Shown here: in pieces, positions 20,916-28,952 of the stretch
Position numbering within the stretch: the first letter of the stretch is position 1
Layout: every line of letters starts with the position of its first letter
From: CAZNPL01 sp964574815
GTDB lineage: Bacteria; Planctomycetota; Phycisphaerae; UBA1845
NCBI GenBank assembly: GCA_964574815.1
Contig: CAZNPL010000043.1
Coordinates: 1-61,274 of the forward strand
Direction: 5' to 3'
DNA: 61,274 nt
Notes under the pieces: generated by a model
What the model was told of the DNA's origin: nothing
Database searches by the model: none
What the model saw: the letters and a program-made list of their open reading frames with translations, nothing else
Made by a program: the position numbers and the translations under genes

Positions 20916-22466
20916 ATGTACGACGCGGTCATTCTTGATATGGACGGGGTCATCACACAGACGGCCGACCTGCACGCGGTCGCGTGGAGGCGCATGTTCG
21001 ACGATTACCTCAAGCAGCGTGCCAAGGAGCGGGGCGAGCCGTTTCGCCCCTTCGACCCCGACAGGGACTACCGCGCCTATATAGACGGAAAACCGCGATA
21101 CGAGGGCGTCAAGAGCTTTTTGGCGTCTCGCGACATCGACCTGCCCTACGGCGAGGAATCCGACACGGGAGGCCGTGAGACAATTTGCGGGCTGGGAAAT
21201 CGAAAAAACGAGCTATTTCTCGAACTCCTCGGGACGAAGGGTCCGACCGTCTTCGACGACGCGGTCGAACAGATACGAACCTGGAGGCACGCGGGCATCA
21301 AAACGGCCGTCGTCACTTCCAGCCGCAATGGAACCAAGATCATCCGCGACGCGGGCCTGGAAGATCTGTTCGATGCCTGCGTGGACGGCCTGCTCGCCAG
21401 CAAGCTCGAGCTTCCCGGGAAGCCGGCGCCGGACACATTTCTCGAGGCCGCCCGACGTCTGGGCGTTGACCCGTCAGAGGCCGTGGTGTTCGAGGACGCC
21501 ATAGCCGGTGTCCAGGCCGGCGTAGAGGGGCGTTTTGGCGTTGTTGTGGGGGTGGCCCGCGACAGCAATGCCGATGGGCTGGCGCAGGCCGGTGCGGACG
21601 TCGTTGTTGCGGACCTTCGTGCTCTCAGGCTGCACGCCGGGCAGTCATCCGGCGGCCCGACCGTCCGCAACTTCGCCGATCTGCCTGACGCACTCGATGA
21701 CTTCGAGCGATTCACGGCGGCCATCGCGAAGCGCAAACCCGCCTTCTTCTTCGATTACGACGGCACACTGACGCCCATCGTCCGCCGACCCGAAGACGCG
21801 ATATTGACCGAAAACCGGCGCGAAACGCTCAGACGACTCGCTCAGGACTATTTCGTGGCCGCCATCAGTGGCCGCGATCGGGCCGACGTCCAGCAGAAGG
21901 TGGGACTCGACGAAATCGTCTACGCCGGCAGCCACGGGATGGATATCACCGGCCCTGGCGGTCTCAACAGGGCGCACGACGAGGCGGCCGCGATGCTCCC
22001 CGACATCGACGCGGCCGAGCACGCGCTCAAATCACGGCTGGCAAATGTAGAGGGCGCGCAGATCGAACGAAAGCGGTTCGCCATCGCGGTCCATTTCAGA
22101 AACGTGCCCGACAACTACGTGCAAGACGTCGAAACGATCGTGAACGAGGTGAACACCGAGTGGCCGGGCCTGCGGCGAAGCGGCGGCAAGAAGGTCTTCG
22201 AGCTGCGACCGGACGTCGATTGGGACAAAGGTCGCGCCGTGCTGTGGCTTCTCGATACACTCGATTTGAGGCAAGGCGATATCGTACCGCTCTACGTTGG
22301 CGACGACCTGACCGACGAGGATGCCTTTCGGGCACTCCTTGATGTTGGCGTGACGGTACTCGTTGGCGATCACGGCGCGCCCACGACGGCCGGATTCCGC
22401 CTTGCAGATCCGGCGGAGGTTTACCAACTGCTCGAACGAATGCAAACCGCGGAAGGCGGACCGTAA
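20916..22466 (+). CDS. Beta-phosphoglucomutase-like HAD domain fused to trehalose-6-phosphate phosphatase
   Basis: A 516-residue two-domain protein. Residues 1 to about 235 form a beta-phosphoglucomutase-like HAD phosphatase (ILDMDGVITQTADLHAVAWRR with Asp8/Asp10, VVTSSRNGTKII, KPAPDTFLEAARRLGV, VVFEDAIAGVQAG). From about 275 there is a trehalose-phosphatase (FFFDYDGTLTPIVRRPEDAI starting near 277, AAISGRDRADVQQKV, AGSHGMDITGPGG, LYVGDDLTDEDAF). TTG at 20913 is a possible start, but ATG at 20916 is preferred. The architecture equals the N-terminal two thirds of mycobacterial OtsB1 (Rv2006), whose last third is GH65; here GH65 follows as a separate gene. Likely reactions are dephosphorylation of trehalose-6-phosphate and conversion of beta-glucose-1-phosphate. 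OtsA is absent from the window. Confidence 0.88.
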   Translation: MYDAVILDMDGVITQTADLHAVAWRRMFDDYLKQRAKERGEPFRPFDPDRDYRAYIDGKPRYEGVKSFLASRDIDLPYGEESDTGGRETICGLGNRKNELFLELLGTKGPTVFDDAVEQIRTWRHAGIKTAVVTSSRNGTKIIRDAGLEDLFDACVDGLLASKLELPGKPAPDTFLEAARRLGVDPSEAVVFEDAIAGVQAGVEGRFGVVVGVARDSNADGLAQAGADVVVADLRALRLHAGQSSGGPTVRNFADLPDALDDFERFTAAIAKRKPAFFFDYDGTLTPIVRRPEDAILTENRRETLRRLAQDYFVAAISGRDRADVQQKVGLDEIVYAGSHGMDITGPGGLNRAHDEAAAMLPDIDAAEHALKSRLANVEGAQIERKRFAIAVHFRNVPDNYVQDVETIVNEVNTEWPGLRRSGGKKVFELRPDVDWDKGRAVLWLLDTLDLRQGDIVPLYVGDDLTDEDAFRALLDVGVTVLVGDHGAPTTAGFRLADPAEVYQLLERMQTAEGGP

Positions 22467-22469
22467 CCG

Positions 22470-24866
22470 ATGGATACCTGGAAGCTCGTCTACGATCGAT
22501 GGGACCCGGAACAGGAATCTCTGCGCGAATCGCTCTGTGCCCTTGGCAACGGGCACTTTGTCACGCGCGGCGCAGCCGAGGAATCGACCGCAGATGAGTT
22601 CCATTACCCCGGCACCTACATCGCCGGCGGCTACAACCGCCTCACCACGCACATAGCCGGGCACGACCTCGAGAACGAAGATCTCGTGAACTGGCCAAAC
22701 TGGCTGCCGTTGACATTTCGCATGGATGACGGCGACTGGTTCGACCTGCGCAATGTCGAGGTCATCCGCTACCGGCAGGAACTCGACCTCCAACGCGGTC
22801 TGCTCGAACGTGAAATCCGATTCCGGACCTCCGATCAGCGCGAAACGGAACTGAACGCCCGCCGACTGGTGCACATGCGGCACGCGCACTACGCCGCCAT
22901 CGCATGGCAACTGACCCCAATCAACTGGAGCGGCAGCATCGAAATCAGAACCGGGATCGACGCATCCGTAACAAACGCCGGCGTGGCACGATACCGGGCG
23001 CTGGAAAGCCGCCACCTGGAGGTGCTCGACACCGAGCGTTATGCGGAAGACCGAGTCGATTGCCTGGTGCGGACCCGTCAGTCGCGCGTCGAAGTGGCCC
23101 AGGCCGCCAGGACGATGGTCTGGTCCGGGGAGCAACTCCTGGAACCGGAATGGAAGGCCGTGGGCGAGGGGGGCTTTGTGGGATTGGCCGCCACCGTGAA
23201 AGTGGAGCAGGACCAGCCCCTTCACGTCGAAAAAACGGTGGCCCTGCACACCAGCCGTGACAACGCCATCGCCGAAGCCCGCCACGAAGTCCGCCGCGCC
23301 GTGGAACGTGCCGGCACATTCCCCGACCTGCTCGCATCGCATGCCCGCGCCTGGGAGGAACTCTGGCGACGATGCGACATCGAGTTAGTGGACCAAGAAG
23401 AGACGCAGCTTGTCCTCCGCCTGCACATCTTCCACCTGCTGCAGAGTTTGTCGCCCCACTCACTCGAGCGCGATGTCGGCGTGCCGTCGCGCGGCTGGCA
23501 CGGTGAAGCCTACCGCGGGCACGTATTCTGGGATGAACTTTTCATCCTCCCGTTTCTGCGATTTCGGCTGCCCGAACTCGCCCGTGACCTGCTGCTTTAT
23601 CGATATCGACGGCTCGAGCAGGCCCGCCGCAACGCCCGCGAGGCGGGGCTCGCCGGCGCCCTCTACCCGTGGCAGAGCGGCAGCGACGGACGCGAGGAAT
23701 CGCAGCAACTGCACCTGAATCCTAAGTCCGGCCGGTGGATTCCCGACAACTCATGGCTGCAGAAGCACGTAAATGCAGCCATCGCCTACAACGTCTGGCA
23801 ATATGTTGAGGTCACCGACGACCGCGAATTCCTGGCAACATACGGCGCCGAAATGATCCTCGAGATCGCCCGGCTGTGGGCCAGCCTCGCCACCTACAAC
23901 GACGATCATCAGCGCTACGAAATCCTTCGCGTCATGGGCCCCGATGAGTACCACGACGCGCTGCCCGACGCGGAGCAGCCCGGCCTGGACAACAACACCT
24001 ATACCAGCGTGATGGCCGCGTGGACGCTCGACTGTGCCGAACAAGTATTGGAGATGGTGCAGGAAGAGCGCCGGGACGAATTGCTCGCCGACCTCGACAT
24101 CACCGAGCAGGAGCTCGAACGATGGCGCGACATCACGCACAACCTGCGCATTGTATTCCACGAAGACGGAATCATCAGCCAGTTTGAGGGCTATGAGCAA
24201 CTCGAGGAGCTGGATTGGGAGGCATACCACCGGCGCTACGGCGAGGTGCTGCGGTTGGACCGCATCCTCGAAGCGGAAGGAGACACGCCGAACCGTTACA
24301 AGACCGCCAAACAGGCCGATGTCCTGATGCTCTTCTATCTCTTCTCGACCGAAGAGCTGCAGCGCCTGTTTGAGCAGATGGGCTACAGCTTCGATGCCGA
24401 GGCCATCCCGCGCAACATCGACTACTACCTTCGTCGCACCTCTCACGGCTCCACGCTGAGCCTGGTCGTGCATTCGTGGGTCCTGGCCCGCTCCCAGCGC
24501 GAAGAGTCCTGCGAGCACTTCAAGAACGCTCTGGAGAGCGATATCTCCGACATTCAGGGCGGCACGACCTCCGAGGGCATCCATCTGGGCGCCATGGCCG
24601 GCACCGTCGATATCGTCCAGCGCTGCTACACCGGCACCGAGGTGCGCGACGGTGTCCTCTGGTTCAATCCCGCTCTGCCCGGCCGCTTTTCACGAGCGCA
24701 AATGCGCATTCGTTATCGAGGCCAGTGGATCGACGTCTTCGTCTCACAGGATCGCCTGCGCCTCACGGGGACTCTGGAGCGCGCCAAGCCGGTCAAAGTC
24801 GGATTCGCCGGCCGCATGTACGATCTGAGACCCGGCGAGAAGCTCGAGTTCGAGCTGAACAAGTAA
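22470..24866 (+). CDS. GH65 family disaccharide phosphorylase (trehalose/kojibiose/maltose type)
   Basis: A 798-residue glycoside hydrolase family 65 protein that would split an alpha-glucosyl disaccharide with phosphate to beta-glucose-1-phosphate and glucose. Signatures are GRGWHGEAYRGHVFWDELF-like region (SRGWHGEAYRGHVFWDE), RVMGPDEYHDAL (general acid Glu 493), TSHGSTLSLVVHSW and QGGTTSEGIHLGAMAGTVD, the last two forming the phosphate site. The upstream HAD domain would act as beta-phosphoglucomutase on the product, so the pair can feed glucose-6-phosphate. The substrate cannot be fixed by reading; the context favours trehalose. It begins 3 bp after the stop of the preceding gene and in the same reading frame. 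Confidence 0.92.
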   Translation: MDTWKLVYDRWDPEQESLRESLCALGNGHFVTRGAAEESTADEFHYPGTYIAGGYNRLTTHIAGHDLENEDLVNWPNWLPLTFRMDDGDWFDLRNVEVIRYRQELDLQRGLLEREIRFRTSDQRETELNARRLVHMRHAHYAAIAWQLTPINWSGSIEIRTGIDASVTNAGVARYRALESRHLEVLDTERYAEDRVDCLVRTRQSRVEVAQAARTMVWSGEQLLEPEWKAVGEGGFVGLAATVKVEQDQPLHVEKTVALHTSRDNAIAEARHEVRRAVERAGTFPDLLASHARAWEELWRRCDIELVDQEETQLVLRLHIFHLLQSLSPHSLERDVGVPSRGWHGEAYRGHVFWDELFILPFLRFRLPELARDLLLYRYRRLEQARRNAREAGLAGALYPWQSGSDGREESQQLHLNPKSGRWIPDNSWLQKHVNAAIAYNVWQYVEVTDDREFLATYGAEMILEIARLWASLATYNDDHQRYEILRVMGPDEYHDALPDAEQPGLDNNTYTSVMAAWTLDCAEQVLEMVQEERRDELLADLDITEQELERWRDITHNLRIVFHEDGIISQFEGYEQLEELDWEAYHRRYGEVLRLDRILEAEGDTPNRYKTAKQADVLMLFYLFSTEELQRLFEQMGYSFDAEAIPRNIDYYLRRTSHGSTLSLVVHSWVLARSQREESCEHFKNALESDISDIQGGTTSEGIHLGAMAGTVDIVQRCYTGTEVRDGVLWFNPALPGRFSRAQMRIRYRGQWIDVFVSQDRLRLTGTLERAKPVKVGFAGRMYDLRPGEKLEFELNK

Positions 24867-24913
24867 ATGCGGTCAGCGGCGGTTGCGCACCACCTCCCGG
24901 CTGTGGCAGTCGC

Positions 24914-25252
24914 TTACTCGTCGCGGCCTGATACCCGCGCCGGAGGAGACGTCGTCTCGATTGCTGTGAAAGGCTCCAGCACGTGGTAGGTGTGCTCGGC
25001 GTCCGCCGGAACGAGCCATGCGTCGCCGGGTTCCAGCCGCACCGTCTGGCCGTTGAGCTCCAGTTCGGCCAGGCCCTCCAAGACGTAGCCCACCGTCTCG
25101 TACGGCCGGGACCGGGCCGGCTTCTGATCGGTCGGAGCCATCTCTTTCCACATGCGCATGCTCATCCGCTTGCCTGCCACGAGATAGATCTGGCCCATAT
25201 TCCCGGCGGGTGACTGGGGTGCGTTCACCTTCTTGACGGTTGTATCTGCCAT
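24914..25252 (-). CDS. Small cupin-domain protein
   Basis: A 112-residue single-domain cupin. Residues 50-95 show the two-motif beta-barrel pattern: SRPYETVGYVLEGLAELELNG, RLEPGDAWLVPADAEHTYHV. Metal ligands are only partly kept: motif 2 keeps PGDAWLVP..AEHTY with a His, while motif 1 lacks the usual HxH. The N-terminus GQIYLVAGKRMSMRMW is similar to short stress-associated cupins. An AGGAGG site lies 6 nt before the ATG. It converges with the GH65 gene and is divergent from the rhodanese. A specific function is not assignable. Confidence 0.8.
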   Translation of the reverse strand: MADTTVKKVNAPQSPAGNMGQIYLVAGKRMSMRMWKEMAPTDQKPARSRPYETVGYVLEGLAELELNGQTVRLEPGDAWLVPADAEHTYHVLEPFTAIETTSPPARVSGRDE

Positions 25253-25636
25253 CAGAACCTCCTATGGGATCGTCATTATGCACCGGGACAATTGCCCCTG
25301 CATCGGGTAAACCAGTTTTCCCGCTTCGACTGACATCGCTCTGAAACCGACGTGAATTCGGCGTAACTTGCACGCGCCCCGATTCGGCCGCACGGCATTG
25401 GAGTTGATCGCCCCGATGGCGTAAAACGACCACCGCAGCGGCTTTCGCCCGGAACGGTCTCCGGCAGCCGCCTCCATCCGCCGAATTACAGTCTGCTCAT
25501 CCCGGTTTCATCAGCCGTTCAGAACGCACCTAGATAATCCCGGTGAGGAGCGACAGATCGGTTCCGCCGCGTGGCGACCGATCATCCTCGGCGACTTGAG
25601 AATCGCTCAAACAGAGAGAAACGGGAGTACTGAACC
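25253..25636. other. Divergent intergenic region
   Basis: A 384-bp region between the cupin (leftward) and the rhodanese (rightward). A GATAAT at 25533-25538 could be a -10 box for the rhodanese, but no matching -35 was found. GGGAG lies 9 nt before the rhodanese ATG. Nothing else was recognised. Confidence 0.4.
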
Positions 25637-25939
25637 ATGGCTGAACGCTTGGAACCACAGGAAGTACGGCAGCGGATGCAGGGCGACGACGGCGCTGTGC
25701 TGGTCTGCGCGTACAACGATACCGAGAAGTGCAGGAAACAAGGGATCAAGGAGTCGATCCCGTATCCGGAGTTCGAATCCAAACTCGACTCCATCCCGAA
25801 ATCGAAAGAAATCGTGTTCTTTTGCGCTTGACCGAACGACCAGACAGCCGCCCGGCGGGCGGAAGAATTCGAGAACAAGGGCTACGAGAACGCACGCATC
25901 CTCAACGGCGGCGTCGAAGCCTGGAAGTCAACGGCTTAG
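25637..25939 (+). CDS. Rhodanese-domain protein with in-frame TGA, candidate selenoprotein
   Basis: The frame from ATG 25637 runs to TAG 25937-25939 with one internal TGA (25829-25831, codon 65), giving a 100-residue rhodanese domain if read through. Both halves are recognisable. Before the stop are EVRQRMQGDDGAVLVCAYN and SKEIVFFCA. After it are PNDQTAARRAEEFENKGY and ARILNGGVEAWKSTA, the usual rhodanese end. The TGA falls in the catalytic loop at the place where relatives have a Cys in a C-A-C-P-N-E type motif, giving C-A-U-P-N-D. A hairpin follows the TGA. GGGAG precedes the ATG by 9 nt. The alternatives are a pseudogene or a base error. The domain call is firm; Sec reading is an inference. 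Confidence 0.75.
25848..25862 (+). promoter_or_regulatory. SECIS-like hairpin after the in-frame TGA
   Basis: CCGCCC (25848-25853) pairs perfectly with GGGCGG (25857-25862) around a GGC loop. The loop begins 22 nt after the last base of the TGA. As I recall the bacterial SECIS model, it needs a stem of at least 4 bp, a small apical loop with a G in its first two positions, and roughly 16-37 nt between UGA and loop. This hairpin meets all three. Confidence 0.55.
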
Positions 25940-26059
25940 CGTCCGGCTCGCAGACCTCTGTTGCGTTTCGTTGCGCACGGCGCTCTGCCAAACCAACAAG
26001 AAGCGTCACGATCGCTGTCCGCGGTAGTTACGGCAGCGGCTGCGCCGAAAAAGTTTCAT

Positions 26060-26136
26060 GGGCAACGCGGTACCCGCCGGCCGGAAGGTTCCGCGTTGCC
26101 CGTGCCCCCGTCGAAAGAGAGAAAGCCCATGGCACC
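26060..26136. repeat. Palindromic dispersed repeat (GGGCAAC/GCCCATGGCACC family)
   Basis: GGGCAACGCGG (26060-26070) is the exact reverse complement of CCGCGTTGCCC (26091-26101). CCCATGGCACC follows at 26126-26136. The same end sequence occurs in the elements at 50635-50763 and 59642-59688. Confidence 0.6.
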
Positions 26137-26301
26137 TTTGGTAAGCACGTGCGGTGTAACACGTCCCGCGTGGTCACCCGTTTTCTGACCGCGTCGCCGG
26201 CACTCGCAGCAGCAAGCGAACGCGACCGCCGCCAAGACAACATCCGCGTCGGAAAACCCACGGCTGTTAAGAGCGGACGCACTCAAGTTGCTTATCGATG
26301 G

Positions 26302-26349
26302 ATTAATCTGCGAGTCATCCGGCATTCAGGGTATGGCGCTCAGATTAAT
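26302..26349. promoter_or_regulatory. Inverted repeat upstream of the Lon-family gene
   Basis: ATTAATCTG (26302-26310) and CAGATTAAT (26341-26349) are perfect inverted 9-mers 30 bp apart, in an AT-rich patch 80-128 bp upstream of the protease ATG. This could be an operator, but the regulator is unknown. Confidence 0.35.
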
Positions 26350-26429
26350 GATGAGTCGCGCCACAAACGGCTCACCGGAAACCGGTCGGGCGCGGTCGAG
26401 CGTCCAGGCCCCTGCGAAAGCGAGAGACC

Positions 26430-28883
26430 ATGCCTTCTAAAGAACTGTCGGTTAAAGAGCTATACAGACATTGTGACGAAAACCAGTTTTCATTCAATAC
26501 GACTGAGGAACTCGATCCATTGCGTGAAATCGTTGCCCAGCCACGCGCGGCCGAAGCCGTTCGCTTTGCCATCGCAATCAAACACGAGGGCTTCAACATC
26601 TTCGCCCTCGGACCGCCGGGCACCGGCAAGCGCAGCCTGCTTCGTCAATTCCTGGAAGCCCAGGCGCCGCGAGAGGCCACCCCCGACGACTGGTGCTACG
26701 TCGAGAACTTCGAGGAATCACACAAACCGCGCGCCCTGCGTCTTCCGGCCGGACGGGGCAAGCGCCTCCGCGAAGCAGTCGATCAACTGCTCGAGGACGT
26801 CGTCGGGGCGCTGTCCGGTGCGTTCGAAGGGGAAGAATACCGCGCCCGCCGGCAGGCGCTCGAGGAGGAAGTCTCGAAGAAACACGAGCAGGCGCTCGAA
26901 AGCGTGCGGCAGCACGCACGGGACCGCGGCTTCGAACTCTCGCAGACCCCGCTGGGCATCCAGCTCGTTCCGACACGAGACGGCAAGCCGATGTCCAAGG
27001 AGGAACGCGAGCAACTCTCCGAAGGGGAGCGGAAGGAGATCGAGGCGAAAAGCGAAGAGGTTGAACAGGAAGTCAAACGCCTGGTTCGAGAAGCGCCTCG
27101 CCAGAAACGCGACGCCCAGCGCAAAGCCAAAGATCTCGGGCGCGAGACCGCCGAGCGGACGCTGGAACCGTTGTTCGCCGAGCTCCGCCGCGAATTCCAG
27201 GATCTACCCGAAGTCGCCGGTCATCTCGAAGCGATGCAGCAGGACCTGGTGGAGAGCAGTCAGAAGATCCTCAAGGCCCACCACGCCGAAATGGAAAAAG
27301 GAGAGGGAGAGTCGGGCCAGCAGTTGCCCATGGCGATGGCCGTCGCCGGACCGGATTCGCTGCTCAAGAAGTACAGCGTCAACGTGCTCGTTGCGCACGA
27401 GCCCTCCGAAGGCGCTCCGCTGATCTACGAAGACAGCCCCCGCTATCACAATGTCATCGGTCGCGTTGAACACAGGGCGCAGATGGGCGCGCTGACGGCT
27501 GATTTCAGCCTGATCAAGCCCGGCGCCCTGCATCGCGCCAACGGCGGCTATCTGATCCTCGATGCGCGCAAGATCCTCACCCAGCCGATGGTCTGGGAGG
27601 GACTCAAGCACGCTCTGCGCGCCCGCGAGATTCGCATCGAGTCGCTCGGCCAGACCCTTGGTCTTATCAGCACGGTGTCGCTCGAGCCCGAGCCGATCCC
27701 GCTGGACGTCAAGGTGGTTCTGCTTGGAAGCCGCCTCCTTTACATGCTGCTCCGCGAACTCGACCCCGACTTCTCGGAGTTGTTCAAGGTCGCCGGCGAC
27801 TTTGCTTCCCATATGGACCGGCAGCCCGACGATGAGCAGCTCTACGCCCGGCTCATCGCGACCGTCGCCCGCAAGGAAAAGCTGCGCCCCCTGGATCGTT
27901 CGGGCGTTGCTCGGGCCATCGAACAGGCCTCGCGCATGGCACAGGACGGACGCCGGCTCTCGCTCTGCGTTCGCGAGGTGGCCGACCTGCTCTGTGAGGC
28001 CGATTACTTTGCCGGCGGCAACGGTAACGGGCACATCACCGCTGACGATGTCCAGCGCGCCGTCGATGCGCAAATCTACCGTGCCGACCGCCAGCGCGAG
28101 CTCGTGCAGGAGCACATCGCCCGCGGGACCCTCCTCATCGACACTGAGGGTAAATGCGTCGGGCAGGTCAACGGCCTGGCCGTGTCGCCCTTCGCCAACT
28201 TCATGTTCGGACGACCGACCCGCATCACCGCGCGCACCCGGCTGGGCAAGGGCGAAGTGGTCGACATTGAACGTGAGGTCGCCCTCGGCGGTCCGGTTCA
28301 CTCGAAGGGAGTGCTCATATTGGCCGGCTACGTTGCGGGTCGCTACGCGGGCGATCAGCCGCTGTCGCTCTCGGCGAGCCTGGTGCTCGAGCAGTCCTAT
28401 TCCGATATCGCCGGCGACAGCGCATCCTCGGCCGAGCTCTATGCCCTGCTTTCCTCCATTGCCGACCTGCCGCTGCGCCAGGACCTGGCGGTGACCGGCT
28501 CGGTCAACCAGCACGGTCAAATCCAGGCCATCGGCGCCGTTAACGAGAAGATCGAGGGCTTTTTCGATACCTGCTACAACCGCGGACTGAAGGGCACGGA
28601 GGGCGTGCTCATCCCGGCATCAAACGTCGAGCATCTGATGCTTCGCAGCGACGTGCTCGCGGCCGTGAGCGAGGGGCGGTTTCACGTCTACGCGGTCGAA
28701 ACCGTCGATCAGGGCATGGAACTGCTCACCGGCATGCCGGCCGGAGAGCGTGACGAAGAGGGCAACTACCCGGCCGACAGCGTCAACGGGCGCGTGGAAG
28801 AGCGGCTGCGCGAATTGGCCCGGCGACGCCGGGCGTTTATCCCGACCGGCTCCGGTTCGGAAATGACCGAAGCGCAGAGTTGA
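26430..28883 (+). CDS. Lon-family (S16) ATP-dependent protease with AAA_32-type N-terminus
   Basis: An 817-residue soluble AAA+ protease of the Lon-like group to which E. coli YcbZ/LonH belongs. Order: short N-terminal part, Walker A FALGPPGTGKRSLL near 55, a long charged coiled coil of about 130-310, second half of the AAA module (Walker B-like NGGYLILDARKIL), and the C-terminal S16 domain (GKGEVVDIEREVALGG, GDSASSAELY, GAVNEKIEGFFDT). The catalytic dyad is Ser664 and Lys707. The 43-residue spacing is the same as Ser679/Lys722 of E. coli Lon. There is no N-terminal Lon substrate domain. It probably removes damaged proteins under stress. The ribosome site is weak (GAGAGA). Confidence 0.92.
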   Translation: MPSKELSVKELYRHCDENQFSFNTTEELDPLREIVAQPRAAEAVRFAIAIKHEGFNIFALGPPGTGKRSLLRQFLEAQAPREATPDDWCYVENFEESHKPRALRLPAGRGKRLREAVDQLLEDVVGALSGAFEGEEYRARRQALEEEVSKKHEQALESVRQHARDRGFELSQTPLGIQLVPTRDGKPMSKEEREQLSEGERKEIEAKSEEVEQEVKRLVREAPRQKRDAQRKAKDLGRETAERTLEPLFAELRREFQDLPEVAGHLEAMQQDLVESSQKILKAHHAEMEKGEGESGQQLPMAMAVAGPDSLLKKYSVNVLVAHEPSEGAPLIYEDSPRYHNVIGRVEHRAQMGALTADFSLIKPGALHRANGGYLILDARKILTQPMVWEGLKHALRAREIRIESLGQTLGLISTVSLEPEPIPLDVKVVLLGSRLLYMLLRELDPDFSELFKVAGDFASHMDRQPDDEQLYARLIATVARKEKLRPLDRSGVARAIEQASRMAQDGRRLSLCVREVADLLCEADYFAGGNGNGHITADDVQRAVDAQIYRADRQRELVQEHIARGTLLIDTEGKCVGQVNGLAVSPFANFMFGRPTRITARTRLGKGEVVDIEREVALGGPVHSKGVLILAGYVAGRYAGDQPLSLSASLVLEQSYSDIAGDSASSAELYALLSSIADLPLRQDLAVTGSVNQHGQIQAIGAVNEKIEGFFDTCYNRGLKGTEGVLIPASNVEHLMLRSDVLAAVSEGRFHVYAVETVDQGMELLTGMPAGERDEEGNYPADSVNGRVEERLRELARRRRAFIPTGSGSEMTEAQS

Positions 28884-28952
28884 GCGCCCGCTGATTCAGT
28901 GCGTGACTGCCCGGTGCCGACGCTGAGCGCCTGACGAACGGCCGCCGCTTGC

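Larger units (their letters stand above)
25940..26429. other. Gene-free region with palindromic repeats
   Basis: A 490-bp space. It contains a repeat-family palindrome at 26060-26136 and an inverted repeat at 26302-26349 near the Lon gene, each listed separately. Open frames crossing it are shadows. Confidence 0.55.

Noticed and set aside
20913..24866. Sequencing error at the stop between HAD-TPP and GH65
   Set aside because: An independent ATG with an upstream GGAAGG/GGCGGA site follows at once, so two genes are a sufficient explanation. The point is kept as a finding about fusion history, not as an error.
25729..27423. A 564-residue open frame across the rhodanese and Lon genes
   Set aside because: It is Arg/Ser-rich, overlaps two recognised genes in another frame and has no motif.
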